Under the pieces are notes generated by a model. That model ran no database searches, was not told the origin of the DNA, and saw only the letters and a program-made list of their open reading frames with translations. The position numbers were made by a program, and so were the translations under genes. Positions 15,930 to 23,062 of a DNA stretch of 23,062 nt are shown piece by piece. The DNA is taken from positions 1-23,062 of the forward strand of contig JABDJQ010000127.1 in NCBI GenBank assembly GCA_013002425.1, read 5' to 3'. The DNA is from Gemmatimonadota bacterium. GTDB lineage: Bacteria > Orphanbacterota > Orphanbacteria > Orphanbacterales > Orphanbacteraceae. Numbering within the stretch: the stretch's first letter is position 1; each line of letters begins with the position of its first letter.

Positions 15930-17674
15930 GGCGCGGACTCGAGAACGATTTCCCGATACCAGACGCCGCGAATGCCTTCGGCACGGAGCGACAGTCGATC
16001 GACGAGACCGGCAACGGGACCACTGCCCGCCTCGCCGGCCGACCCGTCTTTCCCATCCCGCACAGGCACCGCCGTGCCCGGATGCGCTTCGACCGCGCCT
16101 CCGATTCCCCGCAAACGGCGCCCGGCCTCCCGGGGCAGCGGCGCGAACTCGACTTCCCTTCCGAACTCGCTCGCCGGAAGATCTGCAATCGCGGCTTCCA
16201 CGTCGCTCACGGGGCGCGGGCTCGTGATCAGTATGAAATGCTCGCGGCCTCCCGCGCTCGTCACCTGCCAGTTGACGGCGCGCTCGCTTCGATTGCCGGG
16301 AAGCCGATGCGACTCTCCGGCCCGAATCGGATTCGCCAGATCATAGCCGGGCAGCGGAAAGAGAACGTACGACTCCCCGTTTTCGTCTTCGTTCAAGACG
16401 TACACGTAGAGGTCTTCGGTCGTGCGCACCTCGAGATACAGTTCGTCGCCGGGGCTCACGACCGCCCCGGATCCCACGCGCTCTTCGCGGCCGTCGCGCT
16501 CCCGATAAAGCTGCGCTTCCAGGCTGTAGGCGCCGCCCGCGGCGCGCAGCTGCAGTATTCCGAAAACCGTCAGCAGACAAAAAGCGGATACGAGAACGTA
16601 GAGAAGCGGACGACGGGACGAACGTTCTCGTCTCCGTTCCTGCGGATCCGCGGCCTGACTCGTGACGACCGGATCGCCGGACGCGATTCCGTCTTCGTCA
16701 TCGGTTTCGGCCAGCGCCCTTGCCATCTCGCCGGCGGAACCGTATCGATCGGCGGGGTCTTTTGCGAGCGCTCTTTCGACGACCGATACGATGCGTGGAT
16801 CGAGATCGGGCCTCTCGTCGCGCAGTGAACCGAGCGCGCCGCGTCGATGCGCCTGCCGGATTTCGCGAACGGACTCGCCCGTGACGGGATGTTCGCGCGT
16901 CATCATGTAATAGAGAAGCACGCCGACCGCATAGAGGTCGGCAGCGGGCGCCGGGGGGGCGCCGTCAAGCTGCTCCGGCGCCATGTAGAGCGGCGTTCCG
17001 ATCGTCGCTTCGTTGTCGCGAACCGTTCCCGGGGCCCGTCCGAGGCCGAAGTCCATCAGCACGATGCGGCCGCCCGATTCCCTCATGACGTTCCGCGCTT
17101 TGACGTCATGGTGCACGAGACCGGCCTGGTGCACGGCCGCCAGCGCGCGCAGAACGTCGCGCGCGATGCGTGCCGCCTCAGGACCGCTCATCGGGCCGTC
17201 GGTTCTCACGATGTCTTCGAGCGTCCGCCCTTCGACGTACTCCATCCAGAGACCGTCACGTCCGTCGAATCGATCGGCGCCGTGCACGACGACTACGTTG
17301 GCGTGGCGTACACGCGCGAGCGCCTTCGCCTCGCGGACATACGACTCATGCACGTCGTCACCCGCCCGGTGTGCGATTTTGAGCGCCACTTCCCTGTCCA
17401 GGCTGCGATCGTGCGCCCGATAGACGGCGCCGAAGGAGCCGGACGCGATCGCTTCGATTACTTCGAAATCGGACCAGGTGTCGCCCGGGGCGAGCGGAGG
17501 CGGGGCGCCCCATCCGGCGTGAAACTGTGAAATATCGGACAGCGTGCGGAGGCCGCGGATGATCCGGCGCTCTTTCTCGTCGCTCCCGCGGGCTTCTTCC
17601 TGTTCCCAGTCGGTCGCTTCGCAATCCGCCGCGCGACGCGCCAGATCGAACAGCCGGTCATGATCCCGGTTCAT
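15926..17674 (-). CDS. Transmembrane Ser/Thr protein kinase with extracytoplasmic DUF4384-like domain
   Basis: A 582-residue protein. The N-terminal 60 residues are charged. The kinase domain spans about 68-325: glycine loop IASGSFGAVY, ATP-binding Lys99 (VALK), catalytic segment HHDVKARN with Asp190 and Asn195, DFG at 208-210 and MAPEQ. The usual HRD is HHD, so it is a non-RD kinase but has all residues for catalysis. One membrane helix lies at 356-376 (LLYVLVSAFCLLTVFGIL) after a basic stop. The exported part has a DUF4384-like beta domain (about 385-490, GDELYLEVRTTEDLYVYVLN). GAGGAG precedes ATG 17674, and the gene overlaps the sigma factor by 17 bases. It may sense an envelope signal and phosphorylate the sigma factor or a partner; that is inference. 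Confidence 0.92.
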   Translation of the reverse strand: MNRDHDRLFDLARRAADCEATDWEQEEARGSDEKERRIIRGLRTLSDISQFHAGWGAPPPLAPGDTWSDFEVIEAIASGSFGAVYRAHDRSLDREVALKIAHRAGDDVHESYVREAKALARVRHANVVVVHGADRFDGRDGLWMEYVEGRTLEDIVRTDGPMSGPEAARIARDVLRALAAVHQAGLVHHDVKARNVMRESGGRIVLMDFGLGRAPGTVRDNEATIGTPLYMAPEQLDGAPPAPAADLYAVGVLLYYMMTREHPVTGESVREIRQAHRRGALGSLRDERPDLDPRIVSVVERALAKDPADRYGSAGEMARALAETDDEDGIASGDPVVTSQAADPQERRRERSSRRPLLYVLVSAFCLLTVFGILQLRAAGGAYSLEAQLYRERDGREERVGSGAVVSPGDELYLEVRTTEDLYVYVLNEDENGESYVLFPLPGYDLANPIRAGESHRLPGNRSERAVNWQVTSAGGREHFILITSPRPVSDVEAAIADLPASEFGREVEFAPLPREAGRRLRGIGGAVEAHPGTAVPVRDGKDGSAGEAGSGPVAGLVDRLSLRAEGIRGVWYREIVLESAP

Positions 17675-18281
17675 ATCCCATCTCCTCGGCGAGTTTCACG
17701 AGCGCGCGCGAAACCGTCATGCGCGCGGCATCTTCCGAGTTCTTGCCGAGCGCGCCCGCGATTTCACGATACGTATAACGAAGTTCGACGCGCAAATGCA
17801 CGGCCTCGGCGTCCTGCGGCGCCAGTTTCGCAAGCGCCTCTTCGTATCGCTGCAGCGTCTCGTTTCCGATCGTCTCCTCGAGCGGAGACGGGCGACGGGC
17901 CGCCAGGTCGCTCCCGAGCTCCCGCGTAAGGGGCTTCGTCTTCCGGTCGCGCACCCGATTGCGGACACGGTTCAGCACGGCGCGGCGCATATACGCGCCG
18001 AGCGCGCCTTCCCCGCGCATTTCGAACTCGTCCAGACGGCCGAGCACCCCGATCACCGTTTCCTGCACGAGGTCTTCGGTATCGCCCATGTCGCGCGCCC
18101 AGCCGGGTATGCGCCCCGTCGCCCATCGCTTCATACGCGGCAGATAGCGCGTAAGCAGACGATCGAGCGCACGCCCGTCGCCCTCCCGAATCTGCGCCAC
18201 GAGTTCCGCAGTCGATTCGAGATCGGGAAACGGCCGTGCGTCGGAGACTTCGTCGTTTCGTTCGGAGTGCGGGAGGTCCAT
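17658..18281 (-). CDS. ECF-type RNA polymerase sigma factor
   Basis: A 207-residue protein. Region 2 covers about residues 24-110, with the core-binding segment GDTEDLVQETVIGVL (67-81) and the -10 reading part LGAYMRRAVLNRVRNRVRDR. Region 4 covers about 143-200, with the helix-turn-helix YREIAGALGKNSEDAARMTV. There is no region 3, as in ECF factors. The acidic DTED motif in region 2.2 is kept, unlike EcfP of Vibrio, where a missing acidic motif makes phosphorylation necessary. No anti-sigma factor gene is visible; the next gene encodes a Ser/Thr kinase, as in kinase-linked ECF groups. GGAG lies seven bases before ATG 18281. Confidence 0.9.
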   Translation of the reverse strand: MDLPHSERNDEVSDARPFPDLESTAELVAQIREGDGRALDRLLTRYLPRMKRWATGRIPGWARDMGDTEDLVQETVIGVLGRLDEFEMRGEGALGAYMRRAVLNRVRNRVRDRKTKPLTRELGSDLAARRPSPLEETIGNETLQRYEEALAKLAPQDAEAVHLRVELRYTYREIAGALGKNSEDAARMTVSRALVKLAEEMGYEPGS

Positions 18282-18316
18282 CGGCGAGCTCCATGCGAGA
18301 GGGCACCTGCCCCCTC

Positions 18317-18322
18317 ATTATA
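18317..18322 (-). promoter_or_regulatory. Consensus -10 box of the sigma factor-kinase-CHAT operon
   Basis: TATAAT on the minus strand, 35 bases before the sigma factor ATG. No -35 box at 16-18 bases could be found. The 92-base gap 18282-18373 holds no terminator for the upstream secreted-protein gene, so read-through from it is possible. Confidence 0.45.
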
Positions 18323-18373
18323 CATGGACGCATGATGTCTCGCCGAAGGACTCTCATCTCGATATTCCCGGCC

Positions 18374-21300
18374 TCAACGGATGAGGCTCATCCGATGGAC
18401 CCGCACCAGATCGAGCGATTCGAACCGGTAATGATAGATACCCGATCCCACGGGAGCACCACGCTCGTTCCGTCCGTCCCAGGTGACCGACTGAGAACCC
18501 GCCGGGCGTGTTTCGCCCGCGATCAGGCGTCGCACGAGACGGCCGCCCAGATCGTAAACCGCGAGATCGACGCGCGCCGGCACGGGCAGGTCGAAACGGA
18601 TCTTCGTCGTCGGATTGAACGGATTGGGCGCGTTCGGGAATACATGCGCGCGGCGCGGTGACGATCCCGAAGCGACATCGACCGCGTTCGATTCGACGAT
18701 CGTGATGCGCTGGTTCGCGGGTACGTCGTACAGGTGCTGCACGATGCCGCTCGGCCAGAGCACTTCCACCGTATCGATCGCGGGCAACGGCTCCACGATC
18801 GTGCCGAAACCGAATTCCGCCGTCAGCGAGTTCATCGAACAGAATCCGGACCCGGCGGTTATCTCACGGATCCGGGATGCGCCGCCCTCGATCGTACGAA
18901 TGCGGGCGCCGACACCGAACGTGTTCGACGACGTCCCGACCAGATCGATCTGGAGCCAGTGATTCGCGCTGAACAGTTCGTTTCGGAACATGCGGTTCGG
19001 CTGCCAGAACGAGTTGACCGCGAACAGATCGAGATCGCCGTCGTCGTCAACGTCGGCCCAGGCCGCGCCGCCGGTCGCGCCCGGTTCGTCGTACGGCCAG
19101 GCCGCAATATCGGTCAGCGAGCCTGCGTCGTTCCGGAACAGACGGTTCGGGCCGTTGAAGTTCGTCAGATAGAGATCGAGGTCGCCGTCGTTGTCGTAGT
19201 CAGCCCACGCGGGCGTGTGAGAGTCGAGCGCGTCGGCGACGAGGCCGGAGGCGACATCGGCGAAACTGCCCCCGCCGAGATTCGCGAAAAGCGCATTTGC
19301 GCCCGCGTTGTTCGCGAGGTAGAGGTCGAGATCGCCGTCGCCGTCGTAGTCCGCCCAGCTTGCGCCGCGCGCCTCCCCGGTGTGCGCCAGCACGGCCGGC
19401 GTGACGTCCGCAAACGTGCCGTCCCCCTGATTGCGCAACAGCTTGTTGGGCGACGCGCCCGCGTTTGCCAGATACAGGTCGGGATTGCGGTCGTCGTCGT
19501 AGTCGCCCCAGACCGCGGCGTACGTGTCGCCCGCGTCGGCGAGCGAACCGGTCGCGACATTGTGGAACGTACCGGCGTCGTTGCGGAGCAGCCGGTTCGC
19601 CCCGCCGGTCACCGCGAGATAGAGATCGAGATCGCCGTCGCGATCGTAGTCGCACCATGAATTTCCGAGGCCCACGCCCGCGTCGCCGAGGTCGCCCGCC
19701 GTCACGTTGCTGAACACGCCGGACGTGTTTCCGAAGAGCGCGTTCGCGCCGTCGTTCACGAGATAGAGATCGAGGTCCGCGTCGCCGTCCGCGTCGCCCC
19801 ACGCAACGCCGAAGCCGAGACCGTTGTCTTCGGTCGGCGCGCTCGAAACATCCGCCAGCGTACCCGCGTCGTTCCGGAACAGGCGGTTCGGCCCGAACCA
19901 GTTGGATACGTAGAGGTCGTGGTCGCCGTCGCCGTCCATGTCTCCCCACGCGACGCCGTGCGTTACGTCGGCGCCTTGAACCGCGGGTGTTGCGACGTCC
20001 GTCAGCGCGGCTTCGGGAGCGAACACGGCGCCGTAGATATCGCGGTACTGCGTCGCGCCTGCATTACGATCGTCATCCCATGCGACGAGCGCGGACCCGT
20101 TCCCCGCGCACGCGATCACCGGATGCATCGGATCTTCGACGCCCGGTTCGACGCCGGTCGTCCGCGACAGCACTTCGTTGTCGTTCGGCGGATAGACGGT
20201 GTAGTCGTCGACATAGTTCGCGCGGACATGATAGTAGCGATCACCGCCGAAGTTACACGGGTCTGACGACCCCGTTTCGCGCCACGCGACGAGCCAGCTT
20301 TCGTTCGAAGAGTCGAAGTCGACCTGCGGCAGCCACGGATCCGTGAGCGGCAGGTTCCAGTGTTTGCAGATCTTGCTGACGGGAACAGCGCCCGTCAGAC
20401 CCGAGCAGTAAACGAGTTCGTTCGCGTCGACCGGGCACCCCCATATGCCGGTCCACTCGACCTGATCATCGATAGGCGACGTATTGTTGTTGTCCTCCCA
20501 TACGACGAAGAACTGCTCCACGCCGTCGACAACACCGTACGCGACATCGGGGCGTCTTACGTCGCCTGTCTCCGTCCCCCAGTCGACCGGCACGGTCGCC
20601 TCGAACGGGGTCTGCTGCTGACAGTTCCAGAGCGTCGCGATCGGATCCCCGTCCGAGTCGAGCATCTTCGCCCACCCCGAGGTCGCCCAGTCGAACACGA
20701 GCATGTAGCGTCCGGTCGGCGTCTCCCCCGAAACGATCGGCGCATACGCGAGCGCCGGGTTGCTGATGTTCGTAAATGGGCCGCTCGTGATGTTGATCGT
20801 CGAGCCGAGCGGCGTTCCCGTACCCGAGACCCGGCGCGCGTAGATGTCGCGATATCCGGTCGCGGTTCCCGTATCCATCGTGGCGGCTACGAGATATTCG
20901 TCGCCGATCGAGTTGTACGCGACGTCCGGCCGGCTCGACGGGTAGCGCGCGTGAAACTCGCCCGGGATCGCAAGCGCGGTCGACAGCAGCGCGCCGGCGC
21001 CGTCGAGGCGAATCGCGTCAATGCCCGCGCCACCCAGGGCGCCGCTGTTCACGGCGACCAGCAGGTATTCGTCGCGAGCCGGATCGTGCACGACATTCGG
21101 TCTCGAATAGACGAACGAAAGCGGAAGTATGACGGGCGCGGCGACCGAAACCCCGTTGCGGTCGAGCCGGCGCGCTTCATAGTAGTAGATGCCGACCGGC
21201 GCCGCCGCGCGCTGAACGATGACGAAGTACTCCTGCCGGACACTGTTCCAGGCGACACACTCGCTCGTTTCCGTCGTGTCGGAGCTGGCCACGATCGGGA

Positions 21301-21436
21301 AATCCGCCCATGCTGGCGCGGACGATCCGAGGGCCGCCAGGCAGAGAAGCGAGAGAGTAATAAGAACGAGGTGGAGACCCCCTGCGGGGGACACCGGGCC
21401 GTTCGGCCGGTTGATGGATCGCTGTCGGAATTGCAT
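18374..21436 (-). CDS. Large secreted FG-GAP/ASPIC-UnbV protein with C-terminal sorting domain
   Basis: A 1020-residue protein. ATG 21436 was chosen because AAGGAGG is 6 bases upstream; ATG 21454 lies before that site. A signal peptide covers about residues 1-45 (LVLITLSLLCLAALGSSAPAWA). Next come seven repeats of the DEYLV type (for example DVAYNSIGDEYLVAATMD), probably one beta-propeller. About 490-800 hold seven FG-GAP repeats with calcium loops such as GDMDGDGDHDLY and ADYDGDGDLDLY. About 815-915 are an ASPIC/UnbV domain (EITAGSGF...VEVLWPSGIV). The end is a FlgD-like/type IX-style domain (PNAPNPFNPTTKIRFDLP, VYDLGGRLVRRL). The family is extracellular and often adhesive; no enzymatic role is visible. 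Confidence 0.9.
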   Translation of the reverse strand: MQFRQRSINRPNGPVSPAGGLHLVLITLSLLCLAALGSSAPAWADFPIVASSDTTETSECVAWNSVRQEYFVIVQRAAAPVGIYYYEARRLDRNGVSVAAPVILPLSFVYSRPNVVHDPARDEYLLVAVNSGALGGAGIDAIRLDGAGALLSTALAIPGEFHARYPSSRPDVAYNSIGDEYLVAATMDTGTATGYRDIYARRVSGTGTPLGSTINITSGPFTNISNPALAYAPIVSGETPTGRYMLVFDWATSGWAKMLDSDGDPIATLWNCQQQTPFEATVPVDWGTETGDVRRPDVAYGVVDGVEQFFVVWEDNNNTSPIDDQVEWTGIWGCPVDANELVYCSGLTGAVPVSKICKHWNLPLTDPWLPQVDFDSSNESWLVAWRETGSSDPCNFGGDRYYHVRANYVDDYTVYPPNDNEVLSRTTGVEPGVEDPMHPVIACAGNGSALVAWDDDRNAGATQYRDIYGAVFAPEAALTDVATPAVQGADVTHGVAWGDMDGDGDHDLYVSNWFGPNRLFRNDAGTLADVSSAPTEDNGLGFGVAWGDADGDADLDLYLVNDGANALFGNTSGVFSNVTAGDLGDAGVGLGNSWCDYDRDGDLDLYLAVTGGANRLLRNDAGTFHNVATGSLADAGDTYAAVWGDYDDDRNPDLYLANAGASPNKLLRNQGDGTFADVTPAVLAHTGEARGASWADYDGDGDLDLYLANNAGANALFANLGGGSFADVASGLVADALDSHTPAWADYDNDGDLDLYLTNFNGPNRLFRNDAGSLTDIAAWPYDEPGATGGAAWADVDDDGDLDLFAVNSFWQPNRMFRNELFSANHWLQIDLVGTSSNTFGVGARIRTIEGGASRIREITAGSGFCSMNSLTAEFGFGTIVEPLPAIDTVEVLWPSGIVQHLYDVPANQRITIVESNAVDVASGSSPRRAHVFPNAPNPFNPTTKIRFDLPVPARVDLAVYDLGGRLVRRLIAGETRPAGSQSVTWDGRNERGAPVGSGIYHYRFESLDLVRVHRMSLIR
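19020..19960 (-). repeat. Seven tandem FG-GAP coding repeats
   Basis: Seven copies of a unit of roughly 140-165 bases lie in frame within the secreted-protein gene. Each encodes a DxDxDG-type loop followed by DLYL and an N-R/L-LFRN segment: GDMDGDGD, GDADGDAD, CDYDRDGD, GDYDDDRN, ADYDGDGD, ADYDNDGD, ADVDDDGD. Copy four has a degraded loop (DDDRNPD). DNA similarity is high enough (recurring agatcgaggtcgccgtcg-like strings) to allow recombination between copies. Borders are approximate. Confidence 0.85.
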
Positions 21437-21445
21437 GTGATTCCT

Positions 21446-21488
21446 CCTTCGCATGCGGGTGTTTCAAACGGGAAACACGCTGCGAAGG
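21446..21488 (-). promoter_or_regulatory. Leader hairpin overlapping the ribosome-binding site of the FG-GAP gene
   Basis: ccttcgca (21446-21453) pairs with tgcgaagg (21481-21488), gc (21455-21456) with gc (21479-21480), and gtgtttc (21459-21465) with gaaacac (21472-21478), around a 6-base loop. That is 17 pairs with two small bulges. In the mRNA the 3' side of the stem contains AAGG of the AAGGAGG ribosome site, so folding could limit translation. It may instead serve as a terminator for the zinc-ribbon gene upstream, but there is no T-run after it. Confidence 0.55.
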
Positions 21489-21530
21489 GGAACCGAACAA
21501 GAAATGTGAGATTTTGCGCTAATCCGTAAC

Positions 21531-21689
21531 CTAGCTGAGCTTCATGTTCACTCCCACGATCTTCTCGCAATATGGACAGCAGTAGACCCGGTAGTCGGTG
21601 AACCACCCGTTCTTCACCACGACCAGCTTCTCGACCCGTTGCTCGCAGTGCGGGCAGACGGGCGTGATGTCTTTCTTTTCCGCTTTCAT
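21531..21689 (-). CDS. Small zinc-ribbon protein
   Basis: A 52-residue protein, start ATG 21689 with GGAGG six bases upstream. It has two CxxC knuckles, CPHC (Cys12, Cys15) and CPYC (Cys38, Cys41), with a further Cys37, separated by a short beta segment KLVVVKNGWFTDYRVY. This is the layout of a single zinc ribbon. No catalytic domain is present; small ribbons of this kind usually aid nucleic-acid or protein binding, but the role here is unknown. It lies 94 bases upstream of the FG-GAP gene in the same direction and could be co-transcribed with it. The four ligand cysteines, good ribosome site and clean stop support a real gene despite its size. Confidence 0.8.
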   Translation of the reverse strand: MKAEKKDITPVCPHCEQRVEKLVVVKNGWFTDYRVYCCPYCEKIVGVNMKLS

Positions 21690-21768
21690 GCTTTCCTCCG
21701 GTTTTTCTCGTACTGCCGGTCGGAAATCCCGAACCGGCGCCTGCCAGCAGTACCGGGCTTTGATCGAG

Positions 21769-21786
21769 TCTATTCATTCGAATAGA
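21769..21786. promoter_or_regulatory. Inverted repeat between divergent zinc-ribbon and PNGase F-like genes
   Basis: tctattc-attc-gaataga is a perfect inverted repeat with 7-base arms. It is the most AT-rich part of the 164-base gap 21690-21853 and lies 80 bases before the zinc-ribbon start and 68 before the PNGase F-like start. It may be an operator. A weak -10-like TATCAT is at 21807-21812 on the plus strand. Confidence 0.35.
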
Positions 21787-21853
21787 TTCGCCCGGTGTCC
21801 GGGGGTTATCATACGCAACGCCCGGGTTCGGCCACAAACCCTATGGAGACCCG

Positions 21854-22915
21854 ATGAAACTCACGTTAGCCGCCCTCTGTCTTCTCGGCGCCGGGGCGAG
21901 CGCCGCCGCGGGGCCGTCTACGAGCCTCGGCCCTTACACGGTTCATGTCTTCTACCGGAATCACATCCATTTCACACCCGACGAGCCCGAACGCTACGAC
22001 ACGCCGATCGTAACCGCGTCGGAGAACGGTCGCGCAATCTCGCGCTCGATCGATCTCGGCGCGCCGGTCGGTCCGCAGAAGATCACGGCCCGCGTCACGA
22101 TTCATCCCATTCCGAACGACGTGGCTGCCGTGTACGACAAATGGGATCGCGCGGGGAACGTGCAACTCGTGCCCGAACAGGGGCCGCCCGTCGAGATCAT
22201 CAAGTTTGTCACTTCATACGGCGGCATGACCGATCACGAAGTCGACGTTTCGCATCACGCGCCGCTGCTGCGCGGAGCGTGCACGATCCGGGCGTTCATC
22301 GATACCTGGGTGACACCGGCCTGGAAGATCGACTTCTCACTGACGTTCGCGCCGGTCGAGGAAGAAGAAACGCCTGCGTGGATGGAGCCGTGGCTCGACG
22401 GCTTCGAGAACCGCCCGCCGACCTGGGTGAAGCCCGTGTTCTACGAGCAGAACATGACGGCGGAGCTGCTGGCCAGCGGCCCGCGTGCGGCGAGCGTCAG
22501 CATCGCGGGCGGAGACGAACGCGTGACGCTCTACTACCTCGTGAGCGGGCACTGCACCGACGGCAGCGGCGCCGACGAATTCGTCTCGAAGTGGAACGTG
22601 ATTCGCATCGACGGCGAGGAGGTGCACCGGTTCAAGCCGTGGCGCGCCGACTGCAGGAATTTCCGCGACGTGAATCCGTACTGCAGGCGGTGGTTCGAAG
22701 GGAGCTGGTCCGCGGACTTCGACCGCAGCGGATGGTGCCCCGGCGACCGGGTCGAGCCCGTGACCGTCGACGTGACCGAGGCACTCGGTGAAGGCGAGCA
22801 CTCGCTCACTTTCGACATCGAAAACGTGCGTCCGAAAGAGGGCGATCACTACGGCTACTGGCGCGTGTCGGCGTATCTTGTCGGCTGGAGTACACCGGAT
22901 CCTCGCCGCAACTGA
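21854..22915 (+). CDS. PNGase F-like secreted peptide:N-glycosidase
   Basis: A 353-residue protein, about the length of the PNGase F precursor, with signal peptide (MKLTLAALCLLGAGASAAAG). Alignment by eye to PNGase F of Elizabethkingia fits both jelly-roll domains. YDKWDRAGNV parallels CDEWDRYANV and gives Asp98 for catalytic D60; FIDTW parallels YTETW and gives Asp150 where PNGase F has E118; ADEFVSKWNVIRI parallels AEWCFRTHTIAI and gives Glu242 for E206. FDRSGWCPG matches PDRAGWCPG. The predicted reaction is release of N-linked glycans from glycoproteins by cleaving the Asn amide. GGAG precedes ATG 21854. No glycan-use genes are adjacent, though an exported glycosidase lies 11 kb away. Confidence 0.88.
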   Translation: MKLTLAALCLLGAGASAAAGPSTSLGPYTVHVFYRNHIHFTPDEPERYDTPIVTASENGRAISRSIDLGAPVGPQKITARVTIHPIPNDVAAVYDKWDRAGNVQLVPEQGPPVEIIKFVTSYGGMTDHEVDVSHHAPLLRGACTIRAFIDTWVTPAWKIDFSLTFAPVEEEETPAWMEPWLDGFENRPPTWVKPVFYEQNMTAELLASGPRAASVSIAGGDERVTLYYLVSGHCTDGSGADEFVSKWNVIRIDGEEVHRFKPWRADCRNFRDVNPYCRRWFEGSWSADFDRSGWCPGDRVEPVTVDVTEALGEGEHSLTFDIENVRPKEGDHYGYWRVSAYLVGWSTPDPRRN

Positions 22916-22932
22916 CATGTTATGGTAAGCGT

Positions 22933-23043
22933 ATGAAGCGTCCCTTCCGATCACTTCTTCGTTTCGCCGCGACCGTCATCGCCATCTTTCTCGTCCCGAT
23001 CGTGCTCCAGATTGCCTGCGGAGGAGACCGCTCCCGCAGTTAA
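22933..23043 (+). CDS. 36-residue lipoprotein-like small protein
   Basis: The ORF reads MKRPFRSLLRFAATVIAIF and ends IACGGDRSRS. A basic start, a hydrophobic stretch and a lipobox-like LQIAC with Cys29 give the layout of a lipoprotein signal, leaving only eight residues after cleavage. It lies 17 bases after the PNGase F-like gene and has only a weak GTAAG-like ribosome site. It resembles entericidin-like tiny lipoproteins in form only. It may be a real small gene co-transcribed with the previous one, or chance. Confidence 0.5.
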   Translation: MKRPFRSLLRFAATVIAIFLVPIVLQIACGGDRSRS

Positions 23044-23062
23044 GACATGGGCGCGCTTACGC

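Noticed and set aside
17095..17130. Kinase HRD changed to HHD, suggesting a pseudokinase
   Set aside because: Lys99, Asp190, Asn195 and DFG 208-210 are all present, so it is better described as an active non-RD kinase.
23047..23062. ATG near the right edge as the start of a further gene
   Set aside because: Only 16 bases are visible, with no ribosome-binding site and no codable content to judge.

Overview
The window is about 23 kb of GC-rich bacterial DNA with tightly packed genes and very short intergenic gaps. No rRNA, tRNA, CRISPR array, transposase or phage gene is visible. The best clue to the organism is a large secreted protein whose C-terminus carries the 'PNPFNPTTKIRFDLP' / 'VYDLGGRLVRRL' type of sorting or FlgD-like domain. 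Outer-membrane proteins of the FadL and OMPLA kinds are also present. Together these suggest a diderm of the FCB lineage or its neighbours (for example Eisenbacteria- or Krumholzibacteriota-like groups). This placement is inference from protein style, not a database result.

Left part (1-5740): a divergent regulatory locus controls a sulfur operon. A sigma-54-dependent response regulator (minus strand, cut by the window edge) faces a six-gene plus-strand operon: Cys-rich MerR regulator, sulfide:quinone oxidoreductase-like flavoprotein, DUF1641 protein, one-cysteine TusE/DsrC protein, DsrE2-like protein and a FadL-type outer-membrane channel. The first four genes are joined by three four-base ATGA overlaps. 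The gap between regulator and operon holds a good -24/-12 (sigma-54) promoter match and, about 130 bp upstream of the expected start site, a symmetric 49-bp dyad that could bind the regulator. A strong hairpin terminator ends the operon. The simplest model is sulfide or sulfane-sulfur capture and trafficking, switched on by the neighbouring two-component activator.

Middle part (5765-12696): a secreted CHRD-domain protein; a PadR regulator divergent from a lipoprotein with two aspartic-protease motifs and a PDZ domain; a two-gene minus-strand unit of an OMPLA-like phospholipase and a secreted TIM-barrel glycosidase; and an APC-family amino-acid permease whose start lies just 3' of a -10-like box.

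Right-middle part (12693-18281): a three-gene minus-strand operon of ECF-type sigma factor, transmembrane Ser/Thr kinase with an extracytoplasmic DUF4384-like domain, and a TPR-CHAT protease that carries its own signal peptide. The genes overlap and look like one signalling unit, possibly linking an envelope event to transcription. This is the strongest candidate for an undescribed system.

Right end (18374-23062): a secreted protein with seven propeller-like repeats, seven FG-GAP calcium-loop repeats, an ASPIC/UnbV domain and a sorting domain, preceded by a long leader hairpin that overlaps its ribosome-binding site; a 52-residue zinc-ribbon protein; a PNGase F-like secreted amidase with most catalytic residues recognisable; and a 36-residue lipoprotein-like ORF.
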